Below, one piece after another: positions 37,812-46,305 of a stretch of 64,000 bases of DNA. The stretch covers positions 1 through 64,000 of the forward strand of contig NZ_VEXQ01000004.1 of the NCBI RefSeq assembly GCF_006376615.1, written 5' to 3'. The position numbers and the translations under genes were made by a program. Position 1 is the first letter of the stretch. Each line of letters starts with the position of its first letter. Under the pieces are notes generated by a model that was not told where the DNA came from, did no database searches, and was given only the letters and a program-made list of their open reading frames with translations. The stretch comes from Buttiauxella sp. B2 (GTDB lineage: Bacteria > Pseudomonadota > Gammaproteobacteria > Enterobacterales > Enterobacteriaceae).

Positions 37812-37840
37812 AAAAACGCCAGCATTAAGCTGGCGTTTTT
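37812..37840. terminator. Bidirectional terminator between phoU and the PTS operon
   Basis: AAAAACGCCAGC and GCTGGCGTTTTT form a 12-bp symmetrical stem with an ATTAA loop. A and T runs on both sides let it stop phoU (rightward) and the PTS operon (leftward). Confidence 0.9.
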
Positions 37841-37865
37841 GTTGGTGCGTTGTTAGGCCAAAATA

Positions 37866-39122
37866 TTAACGAACGATAATCCCTAACAAAATACCTAGCG
37901 CACCAAAGTCAGAATCGCTGAAGGTGGTGTTAGCAAAACCGATATCACCCAGCACTGGTAACAAGAATACTGGCAAGAAGGTAATCAGTAAACCTTGAGC
38001 GAAGGCACCCAAAATTGCCCCACGACGCCCACCAGTTGCATTACCAAATACCCCTGCCGCTGCACCCACGAAGAAGTGCGGCACCACACCTGGGATAATC
38101 ACTGTCATATTCAGCAGATATAACGCGAACATACCGATTAAACCTGCGGCAAAGCTGCTCAGGAAGCCAACCAATACTGCGTTAGGTGCATAAGGGAAGA
38201 CGACCGGGCAATCGAGCGCTGGCTTGGCATTCGGAACCAGTTTGTCAGAAATGCCTTTGAATGCTGGGACAATCTCGGCAATCACCATGCGCACACCTTG
38301 CAGAATGATGTACACGCCAGCCGCGAAGGTAATGGATTGCATGATCGAGAACATGAACCAGTTTTTACCACCGCTGAGCTCTTTCACCACATCCGCACCA
38401 GCAAACAAGCACGTCACCAGGAAGATGATACTCATGGTAAAGGAGATAGCAACCGGCGTGTCGCGCAAGAACAGCAGACTTTTCGGCACATTCATGTCTT
38501 CAGTCGAATGTTCTTTATTACCGAACTTGCTGCCGATGAAACCGGCCAGTACATAAGATAGCGTTGAGAAGTGGCCGATTGCGACGTCGTCAGAACCGGT
38601 AACTTTCTTCATGTACGGATGTGCAATGGCTGGGAAAAAGACCATTGCCACGCCAACAACCAGAGAGCCGACGGCGATAAGCGTAACGCCGCTCATGCCT
38701 GCAGTTGCCAGAATCACCGCCACCATCATCGACATAAATAACGTGTGATGACCGGTCAGGAAGATAAATTTCCACGGTGTGAAACGGGCAATCAAAATGT
38801 TGATGACCATCGCGAAGAACATAATCATCGCCATTTCTTTACCGAAGCTTTTCTGCGCAACGGAAACAATGGCTTCATTGTTCGGCACGACACCTTGAAT
38901 ACCAAAGGCGTGCTGGAAAATGTTTGCGAAGTCACCCAGTGACGACACTACCAAACCCGCACCCGCGCCTAAAATCACAAAACCCATGATGGTTTTGACG
39001 GTGCCTTTAATACACTCGGTCACCGGTTTTTTTTGTGCAATCAGACCAATTAAGGCGATTAAACCGACCAGCACCGCCGGCTCGGAAAGCACATCGCTCA
39101 TCAAAAAACGAAAGAAATCCAT
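37866..39122 (-). CDS. Ascorbate-type PTS transporter, membrane subunit IIC
   Basis: A 418-residue, strongly hydrophobic protein with about ten membrane segments, resembling UlaA/SgaT (E. coli UlaA 465). Typical stretches are SEPAVLVGLIALIGLIAQKK at the N-terminus, FTPWKFIFLTGHHTLFMS near residue 115 and VPHFFVGAAAGVFGNATGGR near residue 345. Last gene of a IIA-IIB-IIC operon. None of the ula catabolic enzymes accompany it, so ascorbate is only the family default and the true substrate is open. Confidence 0.85.
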   Translation of the reverse strand: MDFFRFLMSDVLSEPAVLVGLIALIGLIAQKKPVTECIKGTVKTIMGFVILGAGAGLVVSSLGDFANIFQHAFGIQGVVPNNEAIVSVAQKSFGKEMAMIMFFAMVINILIARFTPWKFIFLTGHHTLFMSMMVAVILATAGMSGVTLIAVGSLVVGVAMVFFPAIAHPYMKKVTGSDDVAIGHFSTLSYVLAGFIGSKFGNKEHSTEDMNVPKSLLFLRDTPVAISFTMSIIFLVTCLFAGADVVKELSGGKNWFMFSIMQSITFAAGVYIILQGVRMVIAEIVPAFKGISDKLVPNAKPALDCPVVFPYAPNAVLVGFLSSFAAGLIGMFALYLLNMTVIIPGVVPHFFVGAAAGVFGNATGGRRGAILGAFAQGLLITFLPVFLLPVLGDIGFANTTFSDSDFGALGILLGIIVR

Positions 39123-39134
39123 ATCGACCCCTGC

Positions 39135-39422
39135 TTACAGTGCGCCTAATTCGGTTAATGCCACGGACAAACGTTCTTTCATGGCTTTCTTATCAATCAT
39201 GTTTTCCAGAGCGACGATTTTGCCTGCTACAGACTGCGCGACTAATTGCTCGGCGATGTCTTTGGTGCCGACATAAATATCACTCGGCGTCCCTTTGGCA
39301 GAACCGAGGTCGACATGATCAACGTCAGCGTTGACTGACAGATCTTTTAGGATGCTTTTAATGCTCATTTCCATCATCAGACTGGTGCCTAAACCGTTAC
39401 CGCAAACCACTGTAATTTTCAT
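39135..39422 (-). CDS. Ascorbate/galactitol-type PTS subunit IIB
   Basis: A 95-residue cytoplasmic phosphocarrier. The phosphorylated cysteine is Cys7 in ITVVCGNGLGTSLMME, the P-loop-like site of the lactose/galactitol/ascorbate IIB fold. It receives phosphate from the IIA encoded just upstream and passes it to the incoming sugar at IIC. It lies 12 bases before the IIC gene. Confidence 0.88.
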   Translation of the reverse strand: MKITVVCGNGLGTSLMMEMSIKSILKDLSVNADVDHVDLGSAKGTPSDIYVGTKDIAEQLVAQSVAGKIVALENMIDKKAMKERLSVALTELGAL

Positions 39423-39437
39423 AATTGTTCCCCTGGA

Positions 39438-39881
39438 TTAATAGCGCGCAATGACGGACAAAATGTCTTGCGTCGTTTTGGCCGTCAAAATGGCCTGAAT
39501 GTCTTGTTCGTTATCGAATAATTGGGCGAGCTGAGAAATAGCTTCAATGTGGCTGGTGCTGTCAGTCGCAGCCAACACAATCAGTAATTTCACGGGATCG
39601 TTTTCATCGGCATCAAAATTCACACCTGAAGTAATCAGGGTCAGCGATAGTGATAGCTTGTTAGCCCCTTCTTCTGGTCGTGCGTGAGGCATCGCAATGC
39701 CAGGGCCAACTACATAGTACGGGCCGATAGCTTCATGAGAGCGGTAGATAGCATCAACATAACGAGGCTCGATCGAACCATTTTCAATCAATGGACGACA
39801 TGAAATCGCCACGGCTTCGCGCCAATCTTTAGCCTGTTCTACTATCTGAACGACCTCTGCATTTAATAGATTTTTTAACAT
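39438..39881 (-). CDS. PTS subunit IIA (fructose/nitrogen/ascorbate type)
   Basis: A 147-residue PTS_EIIA_2 domain protein. The phospho-accepting histidine is His66 in GIAMPHARPEEGANK, and the family stretch VKLLIVLAATDSTSHIEAIS follows. First gene of the PTS operon. Its promoter region holds three palindromic operators and a CRP-like site. Confidence 0.88.
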   Translation of the reverse strand: MLKNLLNAEVVQIVEQAKDWREAVAISCRPLIENGSIEPRYVDAIYRSHEAIGPYYVVGPGIAMPHARPEEGANKLSLSLTLITSGVNFDADENDPVKLLIVLAATDSTSHIEAISQLAQLFDNEQDIQAILTAKTTQDILSVIARY

Positions 39882-39940
39882 GCGATTGATGACTCCCGAT
39901 GATAATTAACAGGAGAGTAGATATTTTACGCATCAATTAA

Positions 39941-39956
39941 TGTGATGATTGTCTCA
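39941..39956 (-). promoter_or_regulatory. CRP-like site of the PTS operon
   Basis: Plus-strand TGTGA-TGATTG-TCTCA matches the CRP consensus in 9 of 10 conserved bases. It lies 60 bases upstream of the IIA start, between the PTS genes and the operators, consistent with catabolite control. The -10 is not clear, so the spacing to the start is not given. Confidence 0.6.
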
Positions 39957-39959
39957 TTT

Positions 39960-40005
39960 GATAGCGCTACCTGATAGCGCTATCAAGCTTTGTGATAGCG
40001 CTATC
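39960..40005. promoter_or_regulatory. Three tandem palindromic operators GATAGCGCTATC
   Basis: Two perfect 12-bp palindromes GATAGCGCTATC (39973-39984 and 39994-40005), both within TGATAGCGCTATCA, are centred 21 bases apart. A third copy with one changed base (GATAGCGCTACC, 39960-39971) adjoins. They lie between the PTS operon and the divergent LacI-family gene and are the obvious sites for that regulator. Confidence 0.82.
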
Positions 40006-40151
40006 ATTTCTCTGTCGTCGTGCTTTGGCTATATCCGGTTCCCGCATATACAATGCGATAGGATATTTGCTACCGTGGGCAAAGATCGGAAAGAAAGATG
40101 GTGAAATAAAAACAATGAAAACAGCTAGTTGTAATTTACCTGGGAGCCGGG

Positions 40152-41186
40152 ATGGAAAAAACGCGTAAGCGCCGTGGTACCGGGCGAGTCACACTGCAAG
40201 AAGTCGCCAACTTTGCGGGCGTCGGAACCATGACAGTTTCCCGAGCGCTCAGAACGCCGGAGCAGGTTTCTGACAAGTTGAGGGAGAAGATAGAGCAAGC
40301 AGTGGAAGAGTTGGGGTATATCCCTAACCGGGCTGCGGGAGCATTGGCTTCCGGGCACAGCGATACCGTTGCCGTGCTGATTCCTTCTTTGACCGACAAA
40401 GCCAGTTCACGCTTTATGCAGTCGTTGCAGCAAGTGCTGAATAAAAATGAATTTCAGCTACTGCTGGGCTGCCATGAGCATAATCAGCATAAAGAAGCTG
40501 AAATCCTGATGACGTTGCTGCAAAGCAACCCCGCCGCGTTGGTGATTTTTGGTTCACAACTGGCTGAAAAGACCTATCAAATACTCGAGCGGATGAACAT
40601 TCCGACCATTAACGTGGTGGGATCTCCTTTCAATCAGGCGCAGATTACCCTCGAGACTGCATTTTTTGAGGCAGCACATAAGCTGACCGAACACCTGCTG
40701 GATCAAGGCTACAAAAATATCGGTTTTATCGGGGCGCATATGGACAACCGCCTGCAACGCCAGCAACTGAATGGCTGGCACAAAGCGATGCTCAGCCGTT
40801 ATCAAAACTCTGATCAAGTGATGACCACGCCGGATGCCGCCAGCTTACAGTTTGGTCGTTATGCGTTATCGGAAATGCTGCTGCGCCAGCCAGAACTGGA
40901 TGCAGTGATATGCAGTCATGAAGAAATTGCGCTGGGAATGATGTTTGAGTGCCAGCGGCGATTGCTGAAAATCCCTGGCAACCTTGCGGTGGCTTGTCTC
41001 GACGGTTCTGACAGTTGTGATCAAACGCATCCGACGCTGACTTCTATTCGTATAGATTATAAAAAAATGGGGAAAGAGGCGGGTAAGTTGCTGATTGAGC
41101 TGTTGAATGACAACCAGGATGATGAATTAGAAGAGTCTCGCATTGAGCTATTCAATTACCAGATTGAATTACGTCAGAGTACATAA
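40152..41186 (+). CDS. LacI/GntR-type repressor of the adjacent PTS operon
   Basis: A 344-residue LacI-family regulator. The helix-turn-helix is at about residues 14-34 (VTLQEVANFAGVGTMTVSRA), followed by the hinge GYIPNRAAGALASG and a sugar-binding core (PALDAVICSHEEIA-like region near residue 255). The basic N-terminus (MEKTRKRRGTGR) resembles the gluconate-repressor branch. It is divergent from the PTS genes. The ATG follows GGGAGCCGGG. The effector is presumably the PTS substrate or its phosphate. Confidence 0.85.
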   Translation: MEKTRKRRGTGRVTLQEVANFAGVGTMTVSRALRTPEQVSDKLREKIEQAVEELGYIPNRAAGALASGHSDTVAVLIPSLTDKASSRFMQSLQQVLNKNEFQLLLGCHEHNQHKEAEILMTLLQSNPAALVIFGSQLAEKTYQILERMNIPTINVVGSPFNQAQITLETAFFEAAHKLTEHLLDQGYKNIGFIGAHMDNRLQRQQLNGWHKAMLSRYQNSDQVMTTPDAASLQFGRYALSEMLLRQPELDAVICSHEEIALGMMFECQRRLLKIPGNLAVACLDGSDSCDQTHPTLTSIRIDYKKMGKEAGKLLIELLNDNQDDELEESRIELFNYQIELRQST

Positions 41187-41191
41187 GCTTT

Positions 41192-41219
41192 AAAAGGCGG
41201 GTAATGATTCCTTACCCGC
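41192..41219 (-). terminator. Terminator between the LacI-type gene and yieH
   Basis: GCGGGTAA (41197-41204) and TTACCCGC (41212-41219) form an 8-bp stem. On the minus strand CTTTTA follows, so it serves yieH best. Rightward, only TTGATAAATT follows. Confidence 0.75.
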
Positions 41220-41227
41220 TTGATAAA

Positions 41228-41893
41228 TTAATTGGTGATATCCCAGCCACGCGCGCGCCATAACACCGGCAACTGAGCTAAGTCAGTAAATGTTGTCACA
41301 TTAGGATGTTCAATCGGCTTGTTATGCGGGTCGGCGCAAAAATAGAAAACTTCCATTCCTGCGGCGATACCAGATTGCGCACCAGCCATTGAATCATCCA
41401 CCAGCACACAGTTTTTTACATCCACACGCATTGCGTCGGCGGCATGGAACATTAATGCCGGATCGGGTTTCCACGCCTGAATATCGTAACCGCTGAACAG
41501 TTTGTCCGGGAAATGGTCGAGCATGCCGGTTTTGCCCAAAGAATGCTGCATCTTGCTCACCGGGCCGTTGGAAACGATACACATCGGCACCTTGATTTGC
41601 GCAATTAACGCAGCAGCGCCTTCAATTTCCACCAGCTCACTATCGAACAGGCGTGAAACTTCTGCGCGATAAATGGGCTCCAGCTCTTCTTTTGCCAGGT
41701 TCACTCCATATCGGGCATTGATAGTGTCGATTATCTCGTAGAGCTTAATCCCCTTGAAGGTCTTGAATACCTCCTCGAGCGCAAGTTCAATGCCGTATTG
41801 CGCAAACATATGCACGTAGGCTTTGGAGCAAATAACCTCACTATCAACCAGCGTTCCATCGCAGTCGAAGAACACTGCATCTATCCGGGACAT
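41228..41893 (-). CDS. yieH: HAD phosphatase YieH (6-phosphogluconate phosphatase type)
   Basis: A 221-residue haloacid-dehalogenase phosphatase. Motif I FFDCDGTLVDSE is at residues 8-19, motif II is VSNGP, motif III includes the lysine in WKPDPALMF and motif IV is ILVDD-like (VLVDDSMAGAQSG). I start at the ATG at 41893, which follows AAGGAAG and gives the E. coli length. The frame stays open 54 codons upstream without family support. E. coli YieH acts on 6-phosphogluconate and some nucleotides in vitro. Confidence 0.94.
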   Translation of the reverse strand: MSRIDAVFFDCDGTLVDSEVICSKAYVHMFAQYGIELALEEVFKTFKGIKLYEIIDTINARYGVNLAKEELEPIYRAEVSRLFDSELVEIEGAAALIAQIKVPMCIVSNGPVSKMQHSLGKTGMLDHFPDKLFSGYDIQAWKPDPALMFHAADAMRVDVKNCVLVDDSMAGAQSGIAAGMEVFYFCADPHNKPIEHPNVTTFTDLAQLPVLWRARGWDITN

Positions 41894-42073
41894 ACCGCTT
41901 CCTTTTATTAAAGTGAATGGCCATCTTACCCAATTTGCGCAATTTTTGCGGCACGCAATCGTTGCCGTATAAGAAAATTCAATGAAAAAAAATGTGCGTG
42001 AGTCATTATGTTTTGTAATTTTTGGTATAGGATAGCGACGGATTTTCCCTCTCAATGTTCGGAATTAAGACTA

Positions 42074-43411
42074 ATGAGCCAACCACAATCTACTCCGGCC
42101 GCAAATCCGGGGCTGCTCGAGCGCGTGTTTAAACTGCGCGAACACGGCACCACGGCCCGCACTGAAGTGATCGCCGGTCTAACGACCTTCCTGACGATGG
42201 TGTATATCGTTTTCGTCAACCCGCAGATCCTTGGCGCCGCTGGTATGGATACCCAGGCCGTTTTTGTCACCACTTGTTTGATTGCCGCATTGGGTAGCAT
42301 CCTGATGGGTATTTTTGCCAACCTGCCAGTAGCACTGGCTCCAGCAATGGGCCTGAATGCGTTCTTCGCCTTTGTGGTTGTTGGAGCAATGGGTATCTCA
42401 TGGCAAGTCGGTATGGGTGCCATTTTCTGGGGTGCCACAGGCCTGCTGTTGCTGACCATTTTCCGCGTTCGCTACTGGATGATTGCGAATATCCCGATGA
42501 GCTTGCGTGTGGGTATTACCAGCGGTATTGGTCTGTTCATCGGCATGATGGGCTTGAAAAACGCAGGGATTATTGTTGCCAACAAAGACACACTGGTGAC
42601 TATTGGTAACCTGACTTCGCACAGTGTGCTGTTGGGTGCACTGGGCTTCTTTATCATCGCAATCCTGGCTTCGCGCAATATTCACGCCGCTGTGCTCGTT
42701 TCCATTGTGGTGACGACGCTTCTGGGCTGGTTGTTGGGTGATGTGCAATACCACGGTATTGTCTCTGCACCACCAAGCGTACTTTCAGTTGTGGGCCAGG
42801 TAGATTTAGCCGGTTCCCTGAACATTGGACTGGCAGGTGTAATTTTCTCCTTCATGCTGGTTAACCTGTTCGACTCATCCGGCACGTTGATTGGCGTGAC
42901 TGATAAAGCGGGTTTGGCCGACGAAAAAGGTAAATTCCCCCGTATGAAGCAAGCGCTGTACGTTGATAGCGTATCTTCTGTTGCTGGCGCATTTATCGGG
43001 ACGTCATCGGTTACCGCGTATATCGAAAGTACTTCTGGTGTGTCTGTGGGCGGGCGTACTGGTTTGACTGCGGTTATCGTTGGTCTGCTATTCCTGCTGG
43101 TTATCTTCCTGTCTCCGCTGGCCGGTATGGTTCCTGCTTATGCTGCAGCGGGCGCTCTGATTTACGTTGGGGTGTTGATGACTTCCAGCCTGTCTCGCGT
43201 GAAATGGGATGACCTGACCGAAGCTGTTCCGGCGTTTATTACCGCGGTGATGATGCCATTTAGCTTCTCAATCACCGAAGGTATCGCACTGGGCTTCATC
43301 TCTTACTGCGTGATGAAACTCGGCACCGGTCGCTGGCGTGAAATCAGCCCATGCGTGATTGTTGTGGCGCTGCTATTCATCCTGAAGATTGTGTTTATCG
43401 ACGCACACTAG
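42074..43411 (+). CDS. adeP: Adenine permease AdeP (PurP)
   Basis: A 445-residue inner-membrane purine/H+ symporter of the AzgA group of the NCS2-like family, same length as E. coli AdeP. Typical stretches are TARTEVIAGLTTFLTMVYIV at the N-terminus, LAPAMGLNAFFAF and SSGTLIGVTDKAGL. I start at the ATG at 42074 (MSQPQS). The frame also contains an earlier ATG at 42008 without family support. It ends near a terminator shared with ramA. Confidence 0.95.
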   Translation: MSQPQSTPAANPGLLERVFKLREHGTTARTEVIAGLTTFLTMVYIVFVNPQILGAAGMDTQAVFVTTCLIAALGSILMGIFANLPVALAPAMGLNAFFAFVVVGAMGISWQVGMGAIFWGATGLLLLTIFRVRYWMIANIPMSLRVGITSGIGLFIGMMGLKNAGIIVANKDTLVTIGNLTSHSVLLGALGFFIIAILASRNIHAAVLVSIVVTTLLGWLLGDVQYHGIVSAPPSVLSVVGQVDLAGSLNIGLAGVIFSFMLVNLFDSSGTLIGVTDKAGLADEKGKFPRMKQALYVDSVSSVAGAFIGTSSVTAYIESTSGVSVGGRTGLTAVIVGLLFLLVIFLSPLAGMVPAYAAAGALIYVGVLMTSSLSRVKWDDLTEAVPAFITAVMMPFSFSITEGIALGFISYCVMKLGTGRWREISPCVIVVALLFILKIVFIDAH

Positions 43412-43436
43412 TTGATGTTGTGATGCGTTAAAAGAA

Positions 43437-43463
43437 AATAGCCAGTCATTGCGACTGGCTATT
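43437..43463. terminator. Bidirectional terminator overlapping the ramA 3' end
   Basis: AATAGCCAGTC and GACTGGCTATT form an 11-bp stem with a 5-base loop. Rightward it is followed by ATTTTG, leftward by TTCTTTT. The last ramA codons and its TGA stop (43446-43448) lie inside the hairpin, so translation termination and hairpin folding overlap. Confidence 0.85.
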
Positions 43464-43787
43464 ATTTTGTCTGCGATATGCCCCTGGCGGCTGATGAAAT
43501 GTTCGCGTGAAAATGCGCGTAAACGTCTGTTGTGAATCAAAACCATATTTCAGGCCAATATCGTAAACCTTATAGTCGGTGTCGCGTAAATCACGCGCTG
43601 CCAGCCGTAATTTACGCTCACGGATGTACTTCCCGAGACTCTCGCCTTTGTACTGCATAAACAATCGCTGCAAGTGCCACTTCGAATAACCCGCATGATC
43701 GGCAATATCATCAATGCGTAATGGTTGATGCAAATTATCGTCAATCCACTGAACAATCGTGTCGATAACCTGAGCGGAAATTGTCAT
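43446..43787 (-). CDS. ramA: Multidrug-resistance activator RamA (AraC/XylS family)
   Basis: A 113-residue single-domain activator, the same length as RamA of Klebsiella, Enterobacter and Salmonella and matching it along its length (MTISAQVIDTIVQWIDDNLH). Two helix-turn-helix units are at about residues 25-45 (DDIADHAGYSKWHLQRLF) and 75-95 (VYDIGLKYGFDSQQTFTRIF). RamA raises acrAB-tolC expression and lowers porin OmpF. It lies 21 bases after romA with the strong ribosome site GGGGGA. RamR, coded next to romA, should repress it. Confidence 0.95.
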   Translation of the reverse strand: MTISAQVIDTIVQWIDDNLHQPLRIDDIADHAGYSKWHLQRLFMQYKGESLGKYIRERKLRLAARDLRDTDYKVYDIGLKYGFDSQQTFTRIFTRTFHQPPGAYRRQNNSQSQ

Positions 43788-43808
43788 TTGTCCCCCTACG
43801 CGCTTTGC

Positions 43809-44924
43809 TTACATGGCACTGGTAGATTCCCACCAGGCACTAAATTGCTGTGCAGTGTCATTCACCCGAACAGGCTCACCCTGTTTAGGTGTTAACAGGC
43901 GGAAGTTTTTACCAGCACTCGCTTCAGCCAGGCTTTTGTAGGGTGCATCCCATGTGTGTTTTGCCAGTACAAAACGACCCGCGTGACCTGGCAATATGGC
44001 GAGAGCATTAAGCTCAACGGCTGCCCGTACTGTTTCTTCCGGCATCATATGAATGTTGTTCCAGTCCTCGTCGTACTGGCCATTCTCCATGATTGCCAAA
44101 TCCACAGAACCAAACTGTTCGCCAATCGCTTTGAAATGCGGCCCGTAGCCAGTGTCACCGCTGTAATACACTTTGTGTTCATCGGTCACGAACATAAAAC
44201 TCGCCCATAACGTTTGATTGCTTTTCAGGCTGCGGCCTGAGAAATGGCGAGCAGGTAAAACATACACGGTTAGCTCATTCGATACTTTTGCCGACTGATT
44301 CCAATCCTTCTCATGAATGATGTCGCTATTTATACCCCAGTAACGCAGGTGTGAACCGACTCCAAGCGGCGTAATTATCTGGCGAATTTTCGGTTTCAAC
44401 GCCTTGATAGTGGCGTAATCCAGATGATCGTAATGGTCGTGGGAAATAATCAGCAGATCTATTTCTGGCATTGTCTCTGCGCTCCATGGGTAATCCCCTG
44501 GAAAGGCTTTATTCAGAAACGAAAAAGGTGCGGCGTAATTACTGAACACCGGGTCAATGAGAATGCGTTTTCCGGCGAGCTGGATATACCACGAGGAGTG
44601 GCCGAGCCAGACCATCGTGTCCTGCTCTAGTGGCAGATTGGCGAGGTCGGTTTTTACCAACGGTAACGGTTGCTGTGGGCGTGAATTTTCACGTCGAGCG
44701 GTTAAAAACTCCCACATTGCTGCCAGCTTACTTTTCTGCCCGGTATATCCAAGAGTTGGAACCTGGTTGCGGAACTGCCCATCCACGTAATTGGCAGACC
44801 GTTCTATTAAACTTAGACCTTCCCCTTGCGGAGCCTGACCAAACCCGGCGTTCAGGACAAAAGGTAAACTGGCTGCTGTTGCAATCAACATAATAATAAC
44901 CGCGCATAACGAGAGACGTTTCAT
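43809..44924 (-). CDS. romA: RomA, metallo-beta-lactamase-fold hydrolase
   Basis: A 371-residue protein with the metallo-beta-lactamase fold. The metal motif SHDHYDHLDY is near residue 170 and further ligands lie in YYSGDTGYG and PGHAGRF. The N-terminus is a hydrophobic signal or anchor (LCAVIIMLIATAASLPFVL), so the enzyme is probably envelope-located. It matches RomA of the Enterobacter and Klebsiella ram locus, related to NAPE-PLD/UlaG-type hydrolases. Its own reaction is unknown. It is the first gene of the romA-ramA operon, under the RamR-covered promoter. Confidence 0.93.
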   Translation of the reverse strand: MKRLSLCAVIIMLIATAASLPFVLNAGFGQAPQGEGLSLIERSANYVDGQFRNQVPTLGYTGQKSKLAAMWEFLTARRENSRPQQPLPLVKTDLANLPLEQDTMVWLGHSSWYIQLAGKRILIDPVFSNYAAPFSFLNKAFPGDYPWSAETMPEIDLLIISHDHYDHLDYATIKALKPKIRQIITPLGVGSHLRYWGINSDIIHEKDWNQSAKVSNELTVYVLPARHFSGRSLKSNQTLWASFMFVTDEHKVYYSGDTGYGPHFKAIGEQFGSVDLAIMENGQYDEDWNNIHMMPEETVRAAVELNALAILPGHAGRFVLAKHTWDAPYKSLAEASAGKNFRLLTPKQGEPVRVNDTAQQFSAWWESTSAM

Positions 44925-44978
44925 ATCCTGGCCCGCATATTCGTCCCATCCAATGGCACGATGCTAACAAACTTGATA

Positions 44979-44998
44979 ATGAGTGAGTAAGCACTCAT
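44979..44998. promoter_or_regulatory. RamR operator
   Basis: ATGAGTG-AGTAAG-CACTCAT, a 7-6-7 inverted repeat identical in form to the known RamR site. It shares two bases with the -10 of the leftward romA promoter and covers the predicted start. Confidence 0.9.
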
Positions 44999-45024
44999 TA
45001 TAAGTGGGAAGTGATTACCGTCAA
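44997..45024 (-). promoter_or_regulatory. romA-ramA promoter
   Basis: Minus strand TTGACG (45019-45024), 16-base spacer, perfect TATAAT (44997-45002). A strong promoter held down by the overlapping RamR operator. Confidence 0.85.
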
Positions 45025-45112
45025 GTTGCTTTTCAAACTCTGATATTCAGCGTTGCAGTGGTGTAGTTAGCATGATTCAATTCGGCTTTCAGTATGTATG
45101 GGGTAAAGCGTT

Positions 45113-45685
45113 GTGGCTCGTCCGAAGAGTGAAGATAAAAAACTAGCGTTACTGGAAGCGGCGACTATCGCCATTGCCCAGTCCGGGATCGTTGCGTCTA
45201 CTGCCCAGATTGCTCGTGGTGCTGGTGTGGCGGAAGGTACTCTGTTTCGCTATTTTGCTACTAAGGATGATTTGCTCAATGACCTCTATCTCCATCTGAA
45301 ACAAGGCTTATGCGAGTCGATGCTGGCTAACCTTGAGAGGTCTTTGAAAGATCCGAAAGAATATACCCGTTATATCTGGAACAGTTACATCGATTGGGCA
45401 ATCCACAATCCTCAGGCACATCGGGCAATTCGCCAGTTAGCGGTGAGTGACAAGATAGGCGAAGAAACCAAACAAAAAGTGACGGAAATGTTCCCGGAAA
45501 TGCATGAGGTCTGCTCGCAATCTATCCTGAAAGATTTTAGCAGTGGCCCATATCGAGCTTTTAGCGATGCAATTTTTGCTTCATTGGCAGAAACGACGAT
45601 GGAATTCGCCAGCCGTGAACCGGAACGGGCTAGCGATTTTAAGGCGCTGGGGTTTGAGTCGATGTGGCGCGCACTAGCGAGATAG
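45113..45685 (+). CDS. ramR: TetR-family repressor RamR
   Basis: A 190-residue TetR regulator that represses romA-ramA until it binds ligands such as bile acids, dyes or drugs (known for Salmonella RamR). The helix-turn-helix is at about residues 25-47 ([20 protein letters not shown]). It starts [10 protein letters not shown] like other RamR proteins and ends [10 protein letters not shown], a few residues shorter than Salmonella RamR at the C-terminus. The gene starts at GTG, with GGGGTAAAG upstream. Confidence 0.95.
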   Translation: MARPKSEDKKLALLEAATIAIAQSGIVASTAQIARGAGVAEGTLFRYFATKDDLLNDLYLHLKQGLCESMLANLERSLKDPKEYTRYIWNSYIDWAIHNPQAHRAIRQLAVSDKIGEETKQKVTEMFPEMHEVCSQSILKDFSSGPYRAFSDAIFASLAETTMEFASREPERASDFKALGFESMWRALAR

Positions 45686-45704
45686 CATACGCGCCATATT
45701 TGCG

Positions 45705-46271
45705 TCAGGCTTTAACGCGTTGAATGTAATCACCAAAAGCGGTGAGTTGCCCAGTCAGATGGTCGAGTGTGCTTTGATCGACTACTTCACCCGTTTGCGT
45801 ATCTACTTTGTTCTGAATCACGCCACCCATAAATTCAGGTTTGTTCATTACCATCGCGTCGAGGAACACCAGAATCTGGCGCAGGTGATACTGGCAACGT
45901 GCGCCACCAATAGCGCCCATCGAGCTGGTTTGAATCAGTACTGGCTTACCGGCCAGTGGCTGCTCCGGTAAACGTGACAACCAGTCGATAGTGTTCTTCA
46001 GCCCACCGGGCACCGAGTAGTTATATTCCGGCGTAACAATCACGACACCGTCTGCGGCGCGAATTTGTTCGGCAATCGCTTCAACTGTTGCGGGGAAACC
46101 TTCTTCTTGCTGCATATCTGCGTCATACAGCGGGATGTCTTTGATGGACGGTAACGCGTCAATTCTCATTCCTGCGGGAGCGATTCTTGGCAAGGTGCGG
46201 GCAACCATGGCGTTAAACGAACCCTGGCGAAGGCTACCTAATAACGTGACTATCTTTAACGTGTCGGACAT
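45705..46271 (-). CDS. chrR: NAD(P)H-dependent quinone/chromate reductase ChrR (YieF)
   Basis: A 188-residue FMN flavodoxin-like reductase, same length as E. coli YieF/ChrR. The FMN phosphate loop is LLGSLRQGSFNAMVARTL (residues 11-28), and the second loop is TPEYNYSVPGGLKNTIDWLS. It reduces quinones and chromate by two electrons. It lies 34 bases after yieE on the same strand and converges with ramR, 19 bases apart. Confidence 0.95.
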   Translation of the reverse strand: MSDTLKIVTLLGSLRQGSFNAMVARTLPRIAPAGMRIDALPSIKDIPLYDADMQQEEGFPATVEAIAEQIRAADGVVIVTPEYNYSVPGGLKNTIDWLSRLPEQPLAGKPVLIQTSSMGAIGGARCQYHLRQILVFLDAMVMNKPEFMGGVIQNKVDTQTGEVVDQSTLDHLTGQLTAFGDYIQRVKA

Positions 46272-46305
46272 AGAAACTCCTTTTTGTCAGGACATTTAGG
46301 AAAGA

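Noticed and set aside
41894..42073. Purine riboswitch upstream of adeP
   Set aside because: I could not find the conserved three-way junction bases. Enterobacterial adenine permeases are not known to use one.
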